This document shows, one piece after another, positions 24,436-31,731 of a DNA stretch of 64,000 nucleotides. Source of the stretch: Nonomuraea rubra (GTDB taxonomy: Bacteria; Actinomycetota; Actinomycetes; Streptosporangiales; Streptosporangiaceae). The stretch lies in NCBI RefSeq assembly GCF_014207985.1, contig NZ_JACHMI010000001.1:2835001-2899000 (forward strand), given 5' to 3'. Every line of letters begins with the position of its first letter. The first letter of the stretch is position 1. A model generated the notes under the pieces. That model did not search any database and was not told where the DNA came from. It saw nothing but the letters and a program-made list of their open reading frames with translations. Position numbers and translations under genes: made by a program.

Positions 24436-25272
24436 CTACTGTCCTCGGTTCGCGGTGTCCACGCGCGGAAGTGCCCCGAGCGTCCACAAGGCCGACATGG
24501 GGAGCGCCCGTAGCCTTTCGCCGAAGGCCAGCGCCTGCTCTCCGGTGTAGAGCACGAAGCCGGCGCGGAACCTGGCTCCGAGCCGGTCGGCCAGGTGGCG
24601 CAGTCCGCGAAAATCGTCGCTGCGCACGGTTTCCGCGGCTTTCGCCTCGATCCCGATCACTTCACCGGACGCGTGCTCCAGGACGATGTCGACCTCGACC
24701 TTGTCCCGGTCTCGGTAGTGGAACAGTTGGACGGGCTCGTTGGCCCAGGTGAGCTGGCGTGCCACCTCGCCGGTGGCGAAGTTCTCGAGCAGGGGGCCGA
24801 CGGGGGCCGTGACATCCCTGGCGCGATCGGATGACATACCGATCAGGCGGCCGCCGAGTCCGCTGTCGGTGGTGATCAGTTTCGGGGTGGAGATGGCGCG
24901 CCGGGTGAGATTCGAGGACCACGCCCGGCCGAGATGCGCAGGCTCCTGAGCGTCATCGCCGCCCGCATGGGCGGGCTGGCGTTCGATGTCGGAGATCTGG
25001 CGTACGTCTCAAGTGATCAAATCGGTGATGTACGAGTCGAAGAACCTGTTCCGTCTGCGTCCAGGGTCCCGTCGCATCGCTTCCGGATAGCCGCCGCGCA
25101 AGGCTCGATCGACGTAGTCGTGCTTGCGGAGGGCACAAGAACGCATGGTGGTGTCGAGATCCTGCGTGAAGACGTGATCCACGAATCCGTCGGGAGCATC
25201 GTCGATCTCCCCCTGGGAGAGCGGCCACAGCTCGATGGTCTCCGTCCGGCCCGGCAGGGCGTCTGGAAGATC
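24436..25272 (-). pseudogene. broken AAA+ ATPase with DUF4143 domain
   Basis: Two recognisable pieces of one gene. The middle piece (25272 down to 25009) reads DALPGRTETIELWPLSQGE … GGYPEAMRRDPGRRR … FFDSYITDLIT, then TGA where the family has Arg (a CGA to TGA change), then continues DVRQISDIERQ. The C-terminal piece (from ~24925) reads WSSNLTRRAISTPKLI … LLENFATGEVARQLTW … IGIEAKAAETV … GFVLYTGEQALAFGERL to the natural end. Between them, 24928-24975 encodes EMRRLLSVIAARMGG on the opposite strand, and ~30 family residues are missing. The N-terminal ATPase half (Walker motifs) is gone. DUF4143 ATPases are common in accessory regions; this copy is dead. Confidence 0.8.
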
Positions 25273-25298
25273 GCGCAGCCCCAGGTGACGTCGTGGCT

Positions 25299-25367
25299 GT
25301 GGGCGTTCTGCCGAAGCTTGCGTGGGCGTTCTGCCGAACTTGATGTGGGCGTTCTGCCGCATGGGGA
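25299..25367. repeat. 23-bp direct repeat, three copies
   Basis: GTGGGCGTTCTGCCG starts at 25299, 25322 and 25345, each followed by 8 less conserved bases, giving an exact 23-bp period. It sits at the upstream break of the DUF4143 remnant. Iteron-like binding sites or the relic of a mobile-element end are possible; too few and too short for CRISPR. Confidence 0.7.
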
Positions 25368-25384
25368 ACGAACGCGGCAGTCCC

Positions 25385-25621
25385 TCAGTCGGTGGGCTCC
25401 ACGTCGGGCTCCACGGCCTCCTCGCCCGCGTCGGCCGCCACCTCCCGCCGCTCCTCCTCGGCCTTCTGCTCGGGATCGGGCGGCGGCTCGACCGGTTCGG
25501 CCGGGATCGGGCGCGGAGTGTCCCGTACCTGAACTCCGGCGCGTGCGGCGAGGGTGTCGGACTCTCCGGAGACCTTTCCGACCGCGGGCGGCATCTCCTC
25601 GGGAGGTTTCTCGTCGTCCAT
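25385..25621 (-). CDS. possible small acidic Pro/Glu-rich protein
   Basis: A 78-residue frame beginning MDDEKPPEEMPPAVGKV and rich in Pro, Glu and Ala (PIPAEPVEPPPDPEQKAEEE). Composition is protein-like and codon bias is fair, but there is no clear Shine-Dalgarno and no family. It is divergent from the small secreted peptide gene. It may be a real intrinsically disordered protein or a remnant. Confidence 0.3.
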   Translation of the reverse strand: MDDEKPPEEMPPAVGKVSGESDTLAARAGVQVRDTPRPIPAEPVEPPPDPEQKAEEERREVAADAGEEAVEPDVEPTD

Positions 25622-25715
25622 GACCGGCAACTGCCCGAGCCTCGACCCGCAAACCTGCGGCACCTGAGTGGTGTTGCAGCCAGGTCCAAGAGTGGTCCAA
25701 GGGGCGGCGGGTTGC

Positions 25716-25904
25716 ATGGCGGGCATGAGAAACATGGTTGCGGCCCGGGGTGTGCGCCGGGCGATGGCTCTGGTTCTGGTGTCCGTCACGACGGTTCTGA
25801 CGATCGGCGTGGCGAGCAGTCCCGCGCACGCCTGGAACCCGGCCAACGACGGCTGGTACAAGTGCTACGTCGATGGCAAGTGGATGTGGTGCAAGGATCT
25901 GTAG
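25716..25904 (+). CDS. tiny secreted Trp-rich peptide
   Basis: A 62-residue precursor. A basic start (MAGMRNMVAARGVRR) and hydrophobic core ALVLVSVTTVLTIGVA end in SSPAHA, a strong AxA signal-peptidase site. The predicted mature part is only 23 residues, starts WNPANDGWYKCY and ends MWCKDL. It holds four Trp, two Tyr and two Cys nine residues apart, so one disulfide loop is likely. Start could be 25716 or 25725; the Shine-Dalgarno is weak. No processing enzymes are adjacent. It could be a small secreted effector, signal or antimicrobial peptide; unknown. Confidence 0.6.
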   Translation: MAGMRNMVAARGVRRAMALVLVSVTTVLTIGVASSPAHAWNPANDGWYKCYVDGKWMWCKDL

Positions 25905-25929
25905 ATCGCATGAAGGCAAGGACCGCCGG

Positions 25930-26655
25930 TCACCGGGGCCGGCGGCCCTTGCCTCGGCGGGTGGGGCGTGCGGTGCGGCGGGGTGAGCCGTTCTGTGCGG
26001 GTTTCTGGGACGGCTTGTCCGCGCGGGGGGCGGCCGGAATGCGGCCCCGGGAGCTGTTCACGGTCCGGCCGCGGACGATGCCGATGAAGTCCTCCACCAG
26101 GTCGGTGGTCGCGTCCGTGGGCCAGGCGAGCGCGATCTGCGACTGCGGCGCGTCCGTCACCGGGCGGTAGGTGAGGTCCCTGCGGTGGTGGAGGCGCGCG
26201 AGCGACTGCGGGACCAGGAGCAGCCCGGTGCCGGACGCCACCAGCTGGATCGCGTCCGCCGTCGTGGCCGGATGGGTGAACGCGGGCAGGCCGGGGAGGG
26301 CCGGCCACTCGATGGTGTCGTCCAGCGGCTGGAACACCTCGTCGTCGGCCAGGTCGGCGGTGGTCACCTCGTCGGCGGCGGCCACCGCGTGGTCCTTGGG
26401 CACCACGACGACCGTGGTCTCCACGTAGAGCGGGATCACGCTGAGGCCGTCGCGGTCGACCGGCAGCCTGACGAACGCGGCGTCGGCGCCGCCGTCGCGC
26501 AGGAGCCCCACCACCTCGGAGGCGGGGGCCGAGGTCAGGGTGATCGGTATGTCGGGTGTCCGCTCGGTCCAGATGTTGACCCATTTCGCGGGGGTCACCC
26601 CGGGCACGTACGCCAGCCGGAACACCTTGCCGGTCTCACCATCAGTCACTTCCAC
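25930..26655 (-). CDS. LysR-type ligand-binding domain protein without DNA-binding domain
   Basis: A 241-residue protein that begins directly with the LysR substrate-binding fold (KVFRLAYVPGVTPAKWVNIW) and has no N-terminal helix-turn-helix. The periplasmic-binding-like core runs to ~200, with GGADAAFVRLPV and ASGTGLLLVPQSLARL. A very basic tail ends RRTARPTRRGKGRRPR and could bind DNA or another acidic partner. It is divergent from DUF5997, and this pair recurs in actinomycetes. It is either a ligand-controlled partner or a non-classical regulator of that pair. Confidence 0.82.
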   Translation of the reverse strand: MEVTDGETGKVFRLAYVPGVTPAKWVNIWTERTPDIPITLTSAPASEVVGLLRDGGADAAFVRLPVDRDGLSVIPLYVETTVVVVPKDHAVAAADEVTTADLADDEVFQPLDDTIEWPALPGLPAFTHPATTADAIQLVASGTGLLLVPQSLARLHHRRDLTYRPVTDAPQSQIALAWPTDATTDLVEDFIGIVRGRTVNSSRGRIPAAPRADKPSQKPAQNGSPRRTARPTRRGKGRRPR

Positions 26656-26703
26656 AGCGTACCGATGTCAGGAAAAGCGTCCCGACTGACTACTCTTGGC
26701 GTC

Positions 26704-27078
26704 ATGACCTCGTCCAAGCCGAAGAGCATCCAGACGATGAAGCCCGAGACCGCGGCCAAGAAGCTGGGCGTGCTCTGCTCGGCCACTCCCGCCGAGTTCC
26801 AGGCGGGAGTCGTCTCCAGGGACGAGCTGAACGCGTTGCAGTCCGCGCCGCCCGCCTGGCTCGTCGACCTGCGCCGCAACGGCCCGCACCCCAAGCAGGT
26901 CGTCGCCGCGAAGCTCGGCGTCTCCATCTCCGGCCTGGCCAGGGCCGGCATCACCGAGCCGCTCACCACCGCCGAGATCGACGCGCTGAAGGCGGAGAAC
27001 CCGGAGTGGCTGGAGCACGAGCGGGCCGTGCAGGCCGAGGCCCGCAAGGAAGCACAGCGTCTCAAGCAGCAGCGCTAG
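26704..27078 (+). CDS. DUF5997 family protein
   Basis: A 124-residue helical protein, MTSSKPKSIQTMKPETAAKK onward, with the conserved LVDLRRNGPHPKQVVAAKLG and a Lys/Glu/Arg-rich C-terminal helix. The ribosomal-helix-like region KQVVAAKLGVSISGLARAGI looks like a helix-turn-helix, so it could be the DNA-binding half missing from the divergent LysR-like protein. The start codons of the two genes are 48 bp apart, so they share a control region. Function otherwise unknown. Confidence 0.82.
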   Translation: MTSSKPKSIQTMKPETAAKKLGVLCSATPAEFQAGVVSRDELNALQSAPPAWLVDLRRNGPHPKQVVAAKLGVSISGLARAGITEPLTTAEIDALKAENPEWLEHERAVQAEARKEAQRLKQQR

Positions 27079-27146
27079 CGTCGCGCTAGCGTCCGGGGCG
27101 GCTGCACCCGACTCGTCCTTCGCGCTCGCGGAGGAGGCCGGCGGTT

Positions 27147-27461
27147 TCAGTTGCCCGGGGTGCCGCGCGAGGTCGCGGCCGACCAGAGCATCAGGGCCGG
27201 GCCGGACAGGCAGCATCCGATGCTCACGACGAGCAACGGCGGGGACAGCCCGAGCGGGAGGCCGGGCAGCATGTTGGTCACGGTCATGAGGACGACGCCC
27301 GCGCCGAGGAGCGACATCCCGCCTCCAAACAGGCGAGGGTCCCAATCCTGACGGCGCCCGAACAGCCGGGGGGACCGGTTCGTGATCAGCAGGTAGAGGC
27401 CGAGCGCGACGTTCAGGCCGCCTGCCGCGATGGCGGCCATCCGTAAGACTGCCAGGATCAC
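27147..27461 (-). CDS. small three-helix membrane protein, unknown
   Basis: About 104 residues with hydrophobic segments VILAVLRMAAIAAGGLNVAL, GGGMSLLGAGVVLMTVTNML and PPLLVVSIGCCLSGPALML, and a polar loop RLFGRRQDWDPRLFGG. The GTG at 27461 has AGAGG ~9 bp upstream; the longer frame adds 29 unlikely residues. No family is recognised. It lies behind the 452-residue membrane protein on the same strand. Confidence 0.6.
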   Translation of the reverse strand: MILAVLRMAAIAAGGLNVALGLYLLITNRSPRLFGRRQDWDPRLFGGGMSLLGAGVVLMTVTNMLPGLPLGLSPPLLVVSIGCCLSGPALMLWSAATSRGTPGN

Positions 27462-27563
27462 GCGAGTTCGCCTCTCGGGAGCCGGGAGGAGGGCAGGCAG
27501 GCTCGCCCTCGTCGCGACATCATGCCGAACGGCCGCGACGGTGATCAAGCGCAGGGGATCGTC

Positions 27564-28922
27564 TCATGGGCGGAGCTTCAGCTTGCCGGTCGTCAGATCC
27601 ACGCGGTAGACGTCGTCGGCCGTGCCCCTGACCAGGAAGGCGCCCTGTTTCGTCCACCCCAGGGCCGTGTCGGGCGAGTCGTCGTCGGGAAAGTCCGGCA
27701 CGACGCTGGACAGGCGCTTGCCGGTCCTCGTGTCGTAGGTCTCGGTGAGTCCCTCGTAGAGCCGGAAGGTCACCAGGCGGCGTCCGTCCCACCGGAGGTG
27801 GTACGAGTCGGCACCGCCGAGCTCCTTGACGGGGAAGCCGCCCCGCTCCTTGCCCTGACGGTCGAGCACGACGACGCGGGAGGCCGTCTCGACGACGATG
27901 CCGCCCTCGTTGAAATCGTGCACCTGCCGGGCGCCGGGGATGACCCGCGTGGTCCCGTCCTCGAGGTCGAGGACGCGTACGTCGTGGCCTGCGAGCGCGA
28001 CCTGCCGGCTCTGGCCGGCGGCGAACGTGACCTCCGGGACCTCGGTGTCGGCGAGCACGCCGGTGAGCGGGCGCACGTCATCGCCCTTCTGATACACCAG
28101 GCGGCGCTCCTGCCGGTGCAGGTAGACGACCACCTGCTTGTCCGGGCTGCGCACGAACGGCGCCCTGACAGGCGCTCCACCCCTTCCCACGACGTACGGC
28201 GCGGCCTGCGGAAACGGCTCGCCGTTGACCAGCCAATAACGGCAGGGATCGTCCAGCTGGTCCGCCCACGGGCAGGTGAGCCCCTTGAATTCGCCGACCG
28301 TGCCGAACGTTGCCGTGCGAGTGGCCGGCGGAACGGGCATCGTGTATTCAGGTAGTTCGCGATCCGGCACCGGGCCGGGGGCCAGCAGTGCTCCCGACAA
28401 TGCGATCGCGCTGGCCGCAGAATAGGCGTTCCGCGCCGACGACCGGAGTATCGCGGGCTCTCGATGAGCGACATACGGCCGGGCGGGTCGGGCCATGACC
28501 ATCGCCACGGCAATCACGGCGGCGGCATGGATGAGAAGCGCCGCGGTGACTCCCTGGTTGATCAGCCGGTAACCGCCTGCGAACGTGGCGGTGCCCAGAG
28601 CCAGCAACCAAGTGGTGCGATGGATTTCCACTTCTGCGGCAAGTCGCGCGCGTTTATCGGAGAAGACATAGGAGACGCACCAGCCGAGCACCAGATAGAA
28701 CGGATCGCCGGTCCACAACGACAGCGGCGCGGCCAAGATAACGCAGATCAGGCGGCGTCGGCGCAGGTCCGTGACGTGGTCGACGATCTGGCGGGCGTTG
28801 GCGGCAGTGACGGAAAGGCCCAGCGCCGAGGCGAATCGGGTGAGGCGTTCCCGGGTGACCGGCATCGCCGCCGCCGCGATGACCGCCACGATGATCCAGG
28901 CAATCGCCGGGGGTGCTGTCAC
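27564..28922 (-). CDS. membrane protein with C-terminal beta-propeller-like domain, unknown
   Basis: A 452-residue protein. About five hydrophobic segments lie in the first 190 residues (AIAWIIVAVIAAAAM, LICVILAAPLSL, TTWLLALGTATFAGG, LLIHAAAVIAVAMVM, ASAIALSGALLAPG). Residues ~200-452 are extracytoplasmic or soluble, with repeated beta-blade-like units such as VYLHRQERRLVYQKGDDVR, VRVLDLEDGTTRVIPG, VVVLDRQGKERGG and YRVDLTTGKLKL. This is the look of WD/PQQ-like propellers that bind ligands. It is divergent from a second unknown membrane gene only ~28 bp away. Function not recognised. Confidence 0.68.
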   Translation of the reverse strand: MTAPPAIAWIIVAVIAAAAMPVTRERLTRFASALGLSVTAANARQIVDHVTDLRRRRLICVILAAPLSLWTGDPFYLVLGWCVSYVFSDKRARLAAEVEIHRTTWLLALGTATFAGGYRLINQGVTAALLIHAAAVIAVAMVMARPARPYVAHREPAILRSSARNAYSAASAIALSGALLAPGPVPDRELPEYTMPVPPATRTATFGTVGEFKGLTCPWADQLDDPCRYWLVNGEPFPQAAPYVVGRGGAPVRAPFVRSPDKQVVVYLHRQERRLVYQKGDDVRPLTGVLADTEVPEVTFAAGQSRQVALAGHDVRVLDLEDGTTRVIPGARQVHDFNEGGIVVETASRVVVLDRQGKERGGFPVKELGGADSYHLRWDGRRLVTFRLYEGLTETYDTRTGKRLSSVVPDFPDDDSPDTALGWTKQGAFLVRGTADDVYRVDLTTGKLKLRP

Positions 28923-28950
28923 GATGTGTCACGATATAGGATTTCGCGCC

Positions 28951-29532
28951 GTGACTCCGGATGATTTATGGCGGCAGTTCGGCATCGGTGGCCGGCGTGC
29001 CCGGCGATTCGGTTTGCCGGTCACGGTGTGGGTGTGCGCGGTGTCGGTCGCCGTGGCGGCATTCCTGTGGGAGACGGGCGCGCTGTACCCGCGTATTGAC
29101 TGGAGCCTCTTTGTTTTCTTCGTGAACGCCGACGTGGACGAGAACGGGGTGCTCTCCAGCAACCTAGATATCGAACTGGAAAACAAAGGGCTCGCCACCT
29201 TCACCATCACCGCCATTTCGATGGACATACCGGGTCTGCGTCTGTTGCCGGCCGATGTGACGAGGAAAGAGGACGCCACCGTGACGGTCGGCCACGACGC
29301 CGGGGGAACCATGAGAAGACGCATGGTCATCACCGACTGCGCGGCGGTCCCGCACGAGCCCCAGCCGATCCGGTTCACCTACCGGACCTGGCTGGGGGAG
29401 TGGGAGTCCGAAGTGGTCTGGAACTCGTGGACGCTGACGAACACCAGGGGAGAGCGCGTCCCGGTCGCCTGGCAGCGGGCGTTCGCCGTGAAGGTGTGCG
29501 ACGACGCGATCGCTGACGGAAGCCCCGCATGA
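28951..29532 (+). CDS. single-span membrane protein, unknown
   Basis: About 193 residues from GTG 28951 (VTPDDLWRQFGIGGRRARR). One membrane segment VTVWVCAVSVAVAAFLW is followed by an extracytoplasmic beta-rich part with ADVDENGVLSSNLDIELENKG, which looks like an immunoglobulin-like or DUF-type sandwich. ATG 28924 would add 9 residues but overlap the divergent gene. Its stop overlaps the next gene as ATGA, so the two are coupled. Confidence 0.65.
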   Translation: MTPDDLWRQFGIGGRRARRFGLPVTVWVCAVSVAVAAFLWETGALYPRIDWSLFVFFVNADVDENGVLSSNLDIELENKGLATFTITAISMDIPGLRLLPADVTRKEDATVTVGHDAGGTMRRRMVITDCAAVPHEPQPIRFTYRTWLGEWESEVVWNSWTLTNTRGERVPVAWQRAFAVKVCDDAIADGSPA

Positions 29533-30086
29533 CCCCCGCCGCGAAGATCGCCACCGGGCTGCTCCTGGCCTTCTGCGTTTTCCGGCTGAACGGCTTCGAC
29601 GTGCTGTTCGACCCCGCCGGGTGGATGTGCTGCGCGACGGGGCTGGGACAGTTGCGGCGCTCCGGTGACGACCTGCCGGGGCTTGCCGCACGCGTCGCCG
29701 TCGCCATGGCCTGGGTCTCGGCCGCCGCCTGGCTGTTCCCCGTCGCGGCCGACGGGGAATCCGTGGCCCGGCAGGTCATCGGGCTGGCGAACGGCGGCGG
29801 CGGGCTGGTCGCCGTCTGGCTGGTCGCCGAGGTGGCGATCGCGCGGCTCCGGGCGAGCACGCGGGAGTTCAGGGCAGGCCTGCTCGACGTGCTGCGCTGG
29901 GCCGTGTCCGGTCTGGGGACGATCGCGTTACTGATCGACTACGGCTACGGCGACCTCGGCGGGACCGTGGTCATCAGCTGGTTCGGGTCGCTCGTGGCGA
30001 TGATCGTGGCCCTCTACAGGTGGGCGCACCTGCCGTGCCTGGCCCCGGAGCCGAGCCCGGCGGGCCGGCCGCCGGGTGTCCGCTGA
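29529..30086 (+). CDS. polytopic membrane protein, unknown
   Basis: A 185-residue protein with about five membrane segments: ATGLLLAFCVFRLNGF, ARVAVAMAWVSAAAWLF, GGLVAVWLVAEVAIA, WAVSGLGTIALLIDY and VVISWFGSLVAMIVALY. It starts 4 bp inside the previous gene (ATGA), so both products probably act together. No family is recognised. The terminal LAPEPSPAGRPPGVR is polar and probably cytoplasmic. Confidence 0.65.
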   Translation: MTPAAKIATGLLLAFCVFRLNGFDVLFDPAGWMCCATGLGQLRRSGDDLPGLAARVAVAMAWVSAAAWLFPVAADGESVARQVIGLANGGGGLVAVWLVAEVAIARLRASTREFRAGLLDVLRWAVSGLGTIALLIDYGYGDLGGTVVISWFGSLVAMIVALYRWAHLPCLAPEPSPAGRPPGVR

Positions 30087-30166
30087 GCGACAAGTGCGTT
30101 GCCGAGGGTTATCGAGCGAGCACGCACCGTAGTAGCGTCCTGGCTGTGCGAAGGAAGGGGCGCTCC

Positions 30167-30472
30167 ATGGTCAGTCGTCGCGTCGTCATCTCGCTGCTCG
30201 CCACCCTGACAGGGGCGGCGCTGGTGCTCGGGACGGGCGGGCCCGCCGCGGCCGCCGCGCGGGCGGGCAACGCTCCGGGCTGCATCGCCCGCGTGGTCGA
30301 CGAGCAGCCGCACGGCCTCATCGTCTGGCTGCGCAACGAGTGCGGCAGGACCATGCGGGTCAAGGTCGTCATCTCCTGGGGCCCCGACGGGCCCTGCGCG
30401 ACGCTCGCCAACGGGCAGTCGCGCGAATGGACGTTCAAGCTCGGCTCGTACGACAAGACCGTCACCTGCTGA
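30167..30472 (+). CDS. small secreted protein with conserved cysteines
   Basis: A 101-residue precursor. The signal peptide VISLLATLTGAALVLGTGG ends in PAAAAARA, and a ~70-residue mature domain follows with four Cys: in APGCIAR, NECGRTM, GPCATL and the final TVTC. The pattern RNECGRTMRVKVVISWGPDGP resembles small secreted beta-sandwich proteins common in streptomycetes, some annotated as protease or amylase inhibitors; I cannot assign an activity. AAGGAAGGGG precedes the ATG at 30167. Confidence 0.72.
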   Translation: MVSRRVVISLLATLTGAALVLGTGGPAAAAARAGNAPGCIARVVDEQPHGLIVWLRNECGRTMRVKVVISWGPDGPCATLANGQSREWTFKLGSYDKTVTC

Positions 30473-30676
30473 ACGCCGGGGGCCCTTGTCCGAACCCGTT
30501 CAGGGGCACATGGTGGAGGTGCGCAGCCGCGCACGAGCACGAGACCTCCGGAGTGGATTCTCCGGCGGGTTGTCCCGCCCGGACAGCGAGATGGGTGGCG
30601 GTGGCCGCGAGGCCACCAGACCTGCCGCCGCTTGACGGTGCCTCTGCTGGGCCGGGCGGGACGCTTGGCGGTTCCC

Positions 30677-31654
30677 CTACCAGCGGTGGTGGACCTGCGG
30701 GCGGACGAGCTCGTCGTAGACGTCCCGTACGGCGGCCAGCGTGGCCTCGTCCAGCGGCGGCACGGCGTCGGCGGCGGCGTTGGCCCGGGCCTGGGCCGGG
30801 TTACGGGCCCCCGGGATCACCACCGACAAGCCCTCCTGGTCCAGGATCCAGCGCAGCGCGAACTGCGCCATGGTGACGCCCTCGGGCACCAGCGGCGCCA
30901 GGCGGCGCACCGCCTCCAGGCCGGTGCCGAAGTCCACGCCCGAGAACGTCTCACCGACGTCGAACGCCTCCCCGCGCCGGTTGTAGGTGCGATGGTCGTC
31001 GGCGGAGAACGTGGTGTGCTCGTCGTACTTGCCCGACAGCAGGCCGCTGGCCAGCGGGACGCGGGCGATGATGCCCACCCCGGCCGCGCGGGCCGCAGGC
31101 AGCACCTCCTCCAGCGGCTTGAGCCGGAACGCGTTGAGGATGATCTGCACCGTCGCCACGCCGGGGCGCGCGATGGCGGTCAGGGCCTCCTCGCAGGTCT
31201 CCACGCTCACCCCGTACGCGGCGAGCTTCTTCTCCGACACCAGCGTGTCCAGCGCGTCGAACACGGCGTCCGTCGAGTAGACGGGCGTCGGCGGGCAGTG
31301 GAGCTGGACCAGGTCGATGGTGTCCACGCCGAGGTTGCGGCGCGAGCGCTCGTTCCAGGCGCGGAAGTTGGACATCACGTAGTTGTCCGGGACCTGCTCC
31401 AGACGGCGGCCCATCTTGGTCGCGACGGTGATCTCCGGGCGGTCCTTGGCGAAGCGGCCGACGATCTGCTCGCTGCGCCCGTCGCCGTACACGTCGGCGG
31501 TGTCGATGAAGGTCACACCCGACTCCACCGCCGCGCTCAGCGTGGCGACGGCCTCGTCCTCGGACACCTCGCCCCAGTCGGCGCCGAGCTGCCAGGCGCC
31601 GAGCCCGACCACCCCGACCCGGCGTCCGGTACGCCCCAACACCCGCTGTTCCAT
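30677..31654 (-). CDS. aldo/keto reductase
   Basis: A 325-residue (beta/alpha)8 NADPH-dependent oxidoreductase. Catalytic residues are visible: Asp and Tyr in FIDTADVYGDGRSE, Lys in VATKMGRR and His in LVQLHCPP. The C-terminal cofactor part is ALRWILDQEGLSVVIPGARNPAQA. It reduces a carbonyl compound; the substrate cannot be predicted, though the sequence resembles the general-stress YhdN/IolS group. It is a single gene; 200 bp without features separate it from the secreted-protein gene. Confidence 0.92.
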   Translation of the reverse strand: MEQRVLGRTGRRVGVVGLGAWQLGADWGEVSEDEAVATLSAAVESGVTFIDTADVYGDGRSEQIVGRFAKDRPEITVATKMGRRLEQVPDNYVMSNFRAWNERSRRNLGVDTIDLVQLHCPPTPVYSTDAVFDALDTLVSEKKLAAYGVSVETCEEALTAIARPGVATVQIILNAFRLKPLEEVLPAARAAGVGIIARVPLASGLLSGKYDEHTTFSADDHRTYNRRGEAFDVGETFSGVDFGTGLEAVRRLAPLVPEGVTMAQFALRWILDQEGLSVVIPGARNPAQARANAAADAVPPLDEATLAAVRDVYDELVRPQVHHRW

Positions 31655-31731
31655 CTGTCCACCTCACTGGTAAGTGCCTGACCAGCACCAGTGTCCCGGA
31701 TGATCGGGACCGGCGGGCAACCGGGCACGCG

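Noticed and set aside
25299..25367. CRISPR array
   Set aside because: Only three 15-bp repeats with 8-bp gaps; no cas genes in the window. The 39-bp tract at 22667 is degenerate tandem DNA, also not CRISPR.
24033..26640. Complete integrated element behind tRNA-Val
   Set aside because: No second copy of the tRNA 3' end, no intact integrase, transposase or replication gene seen.
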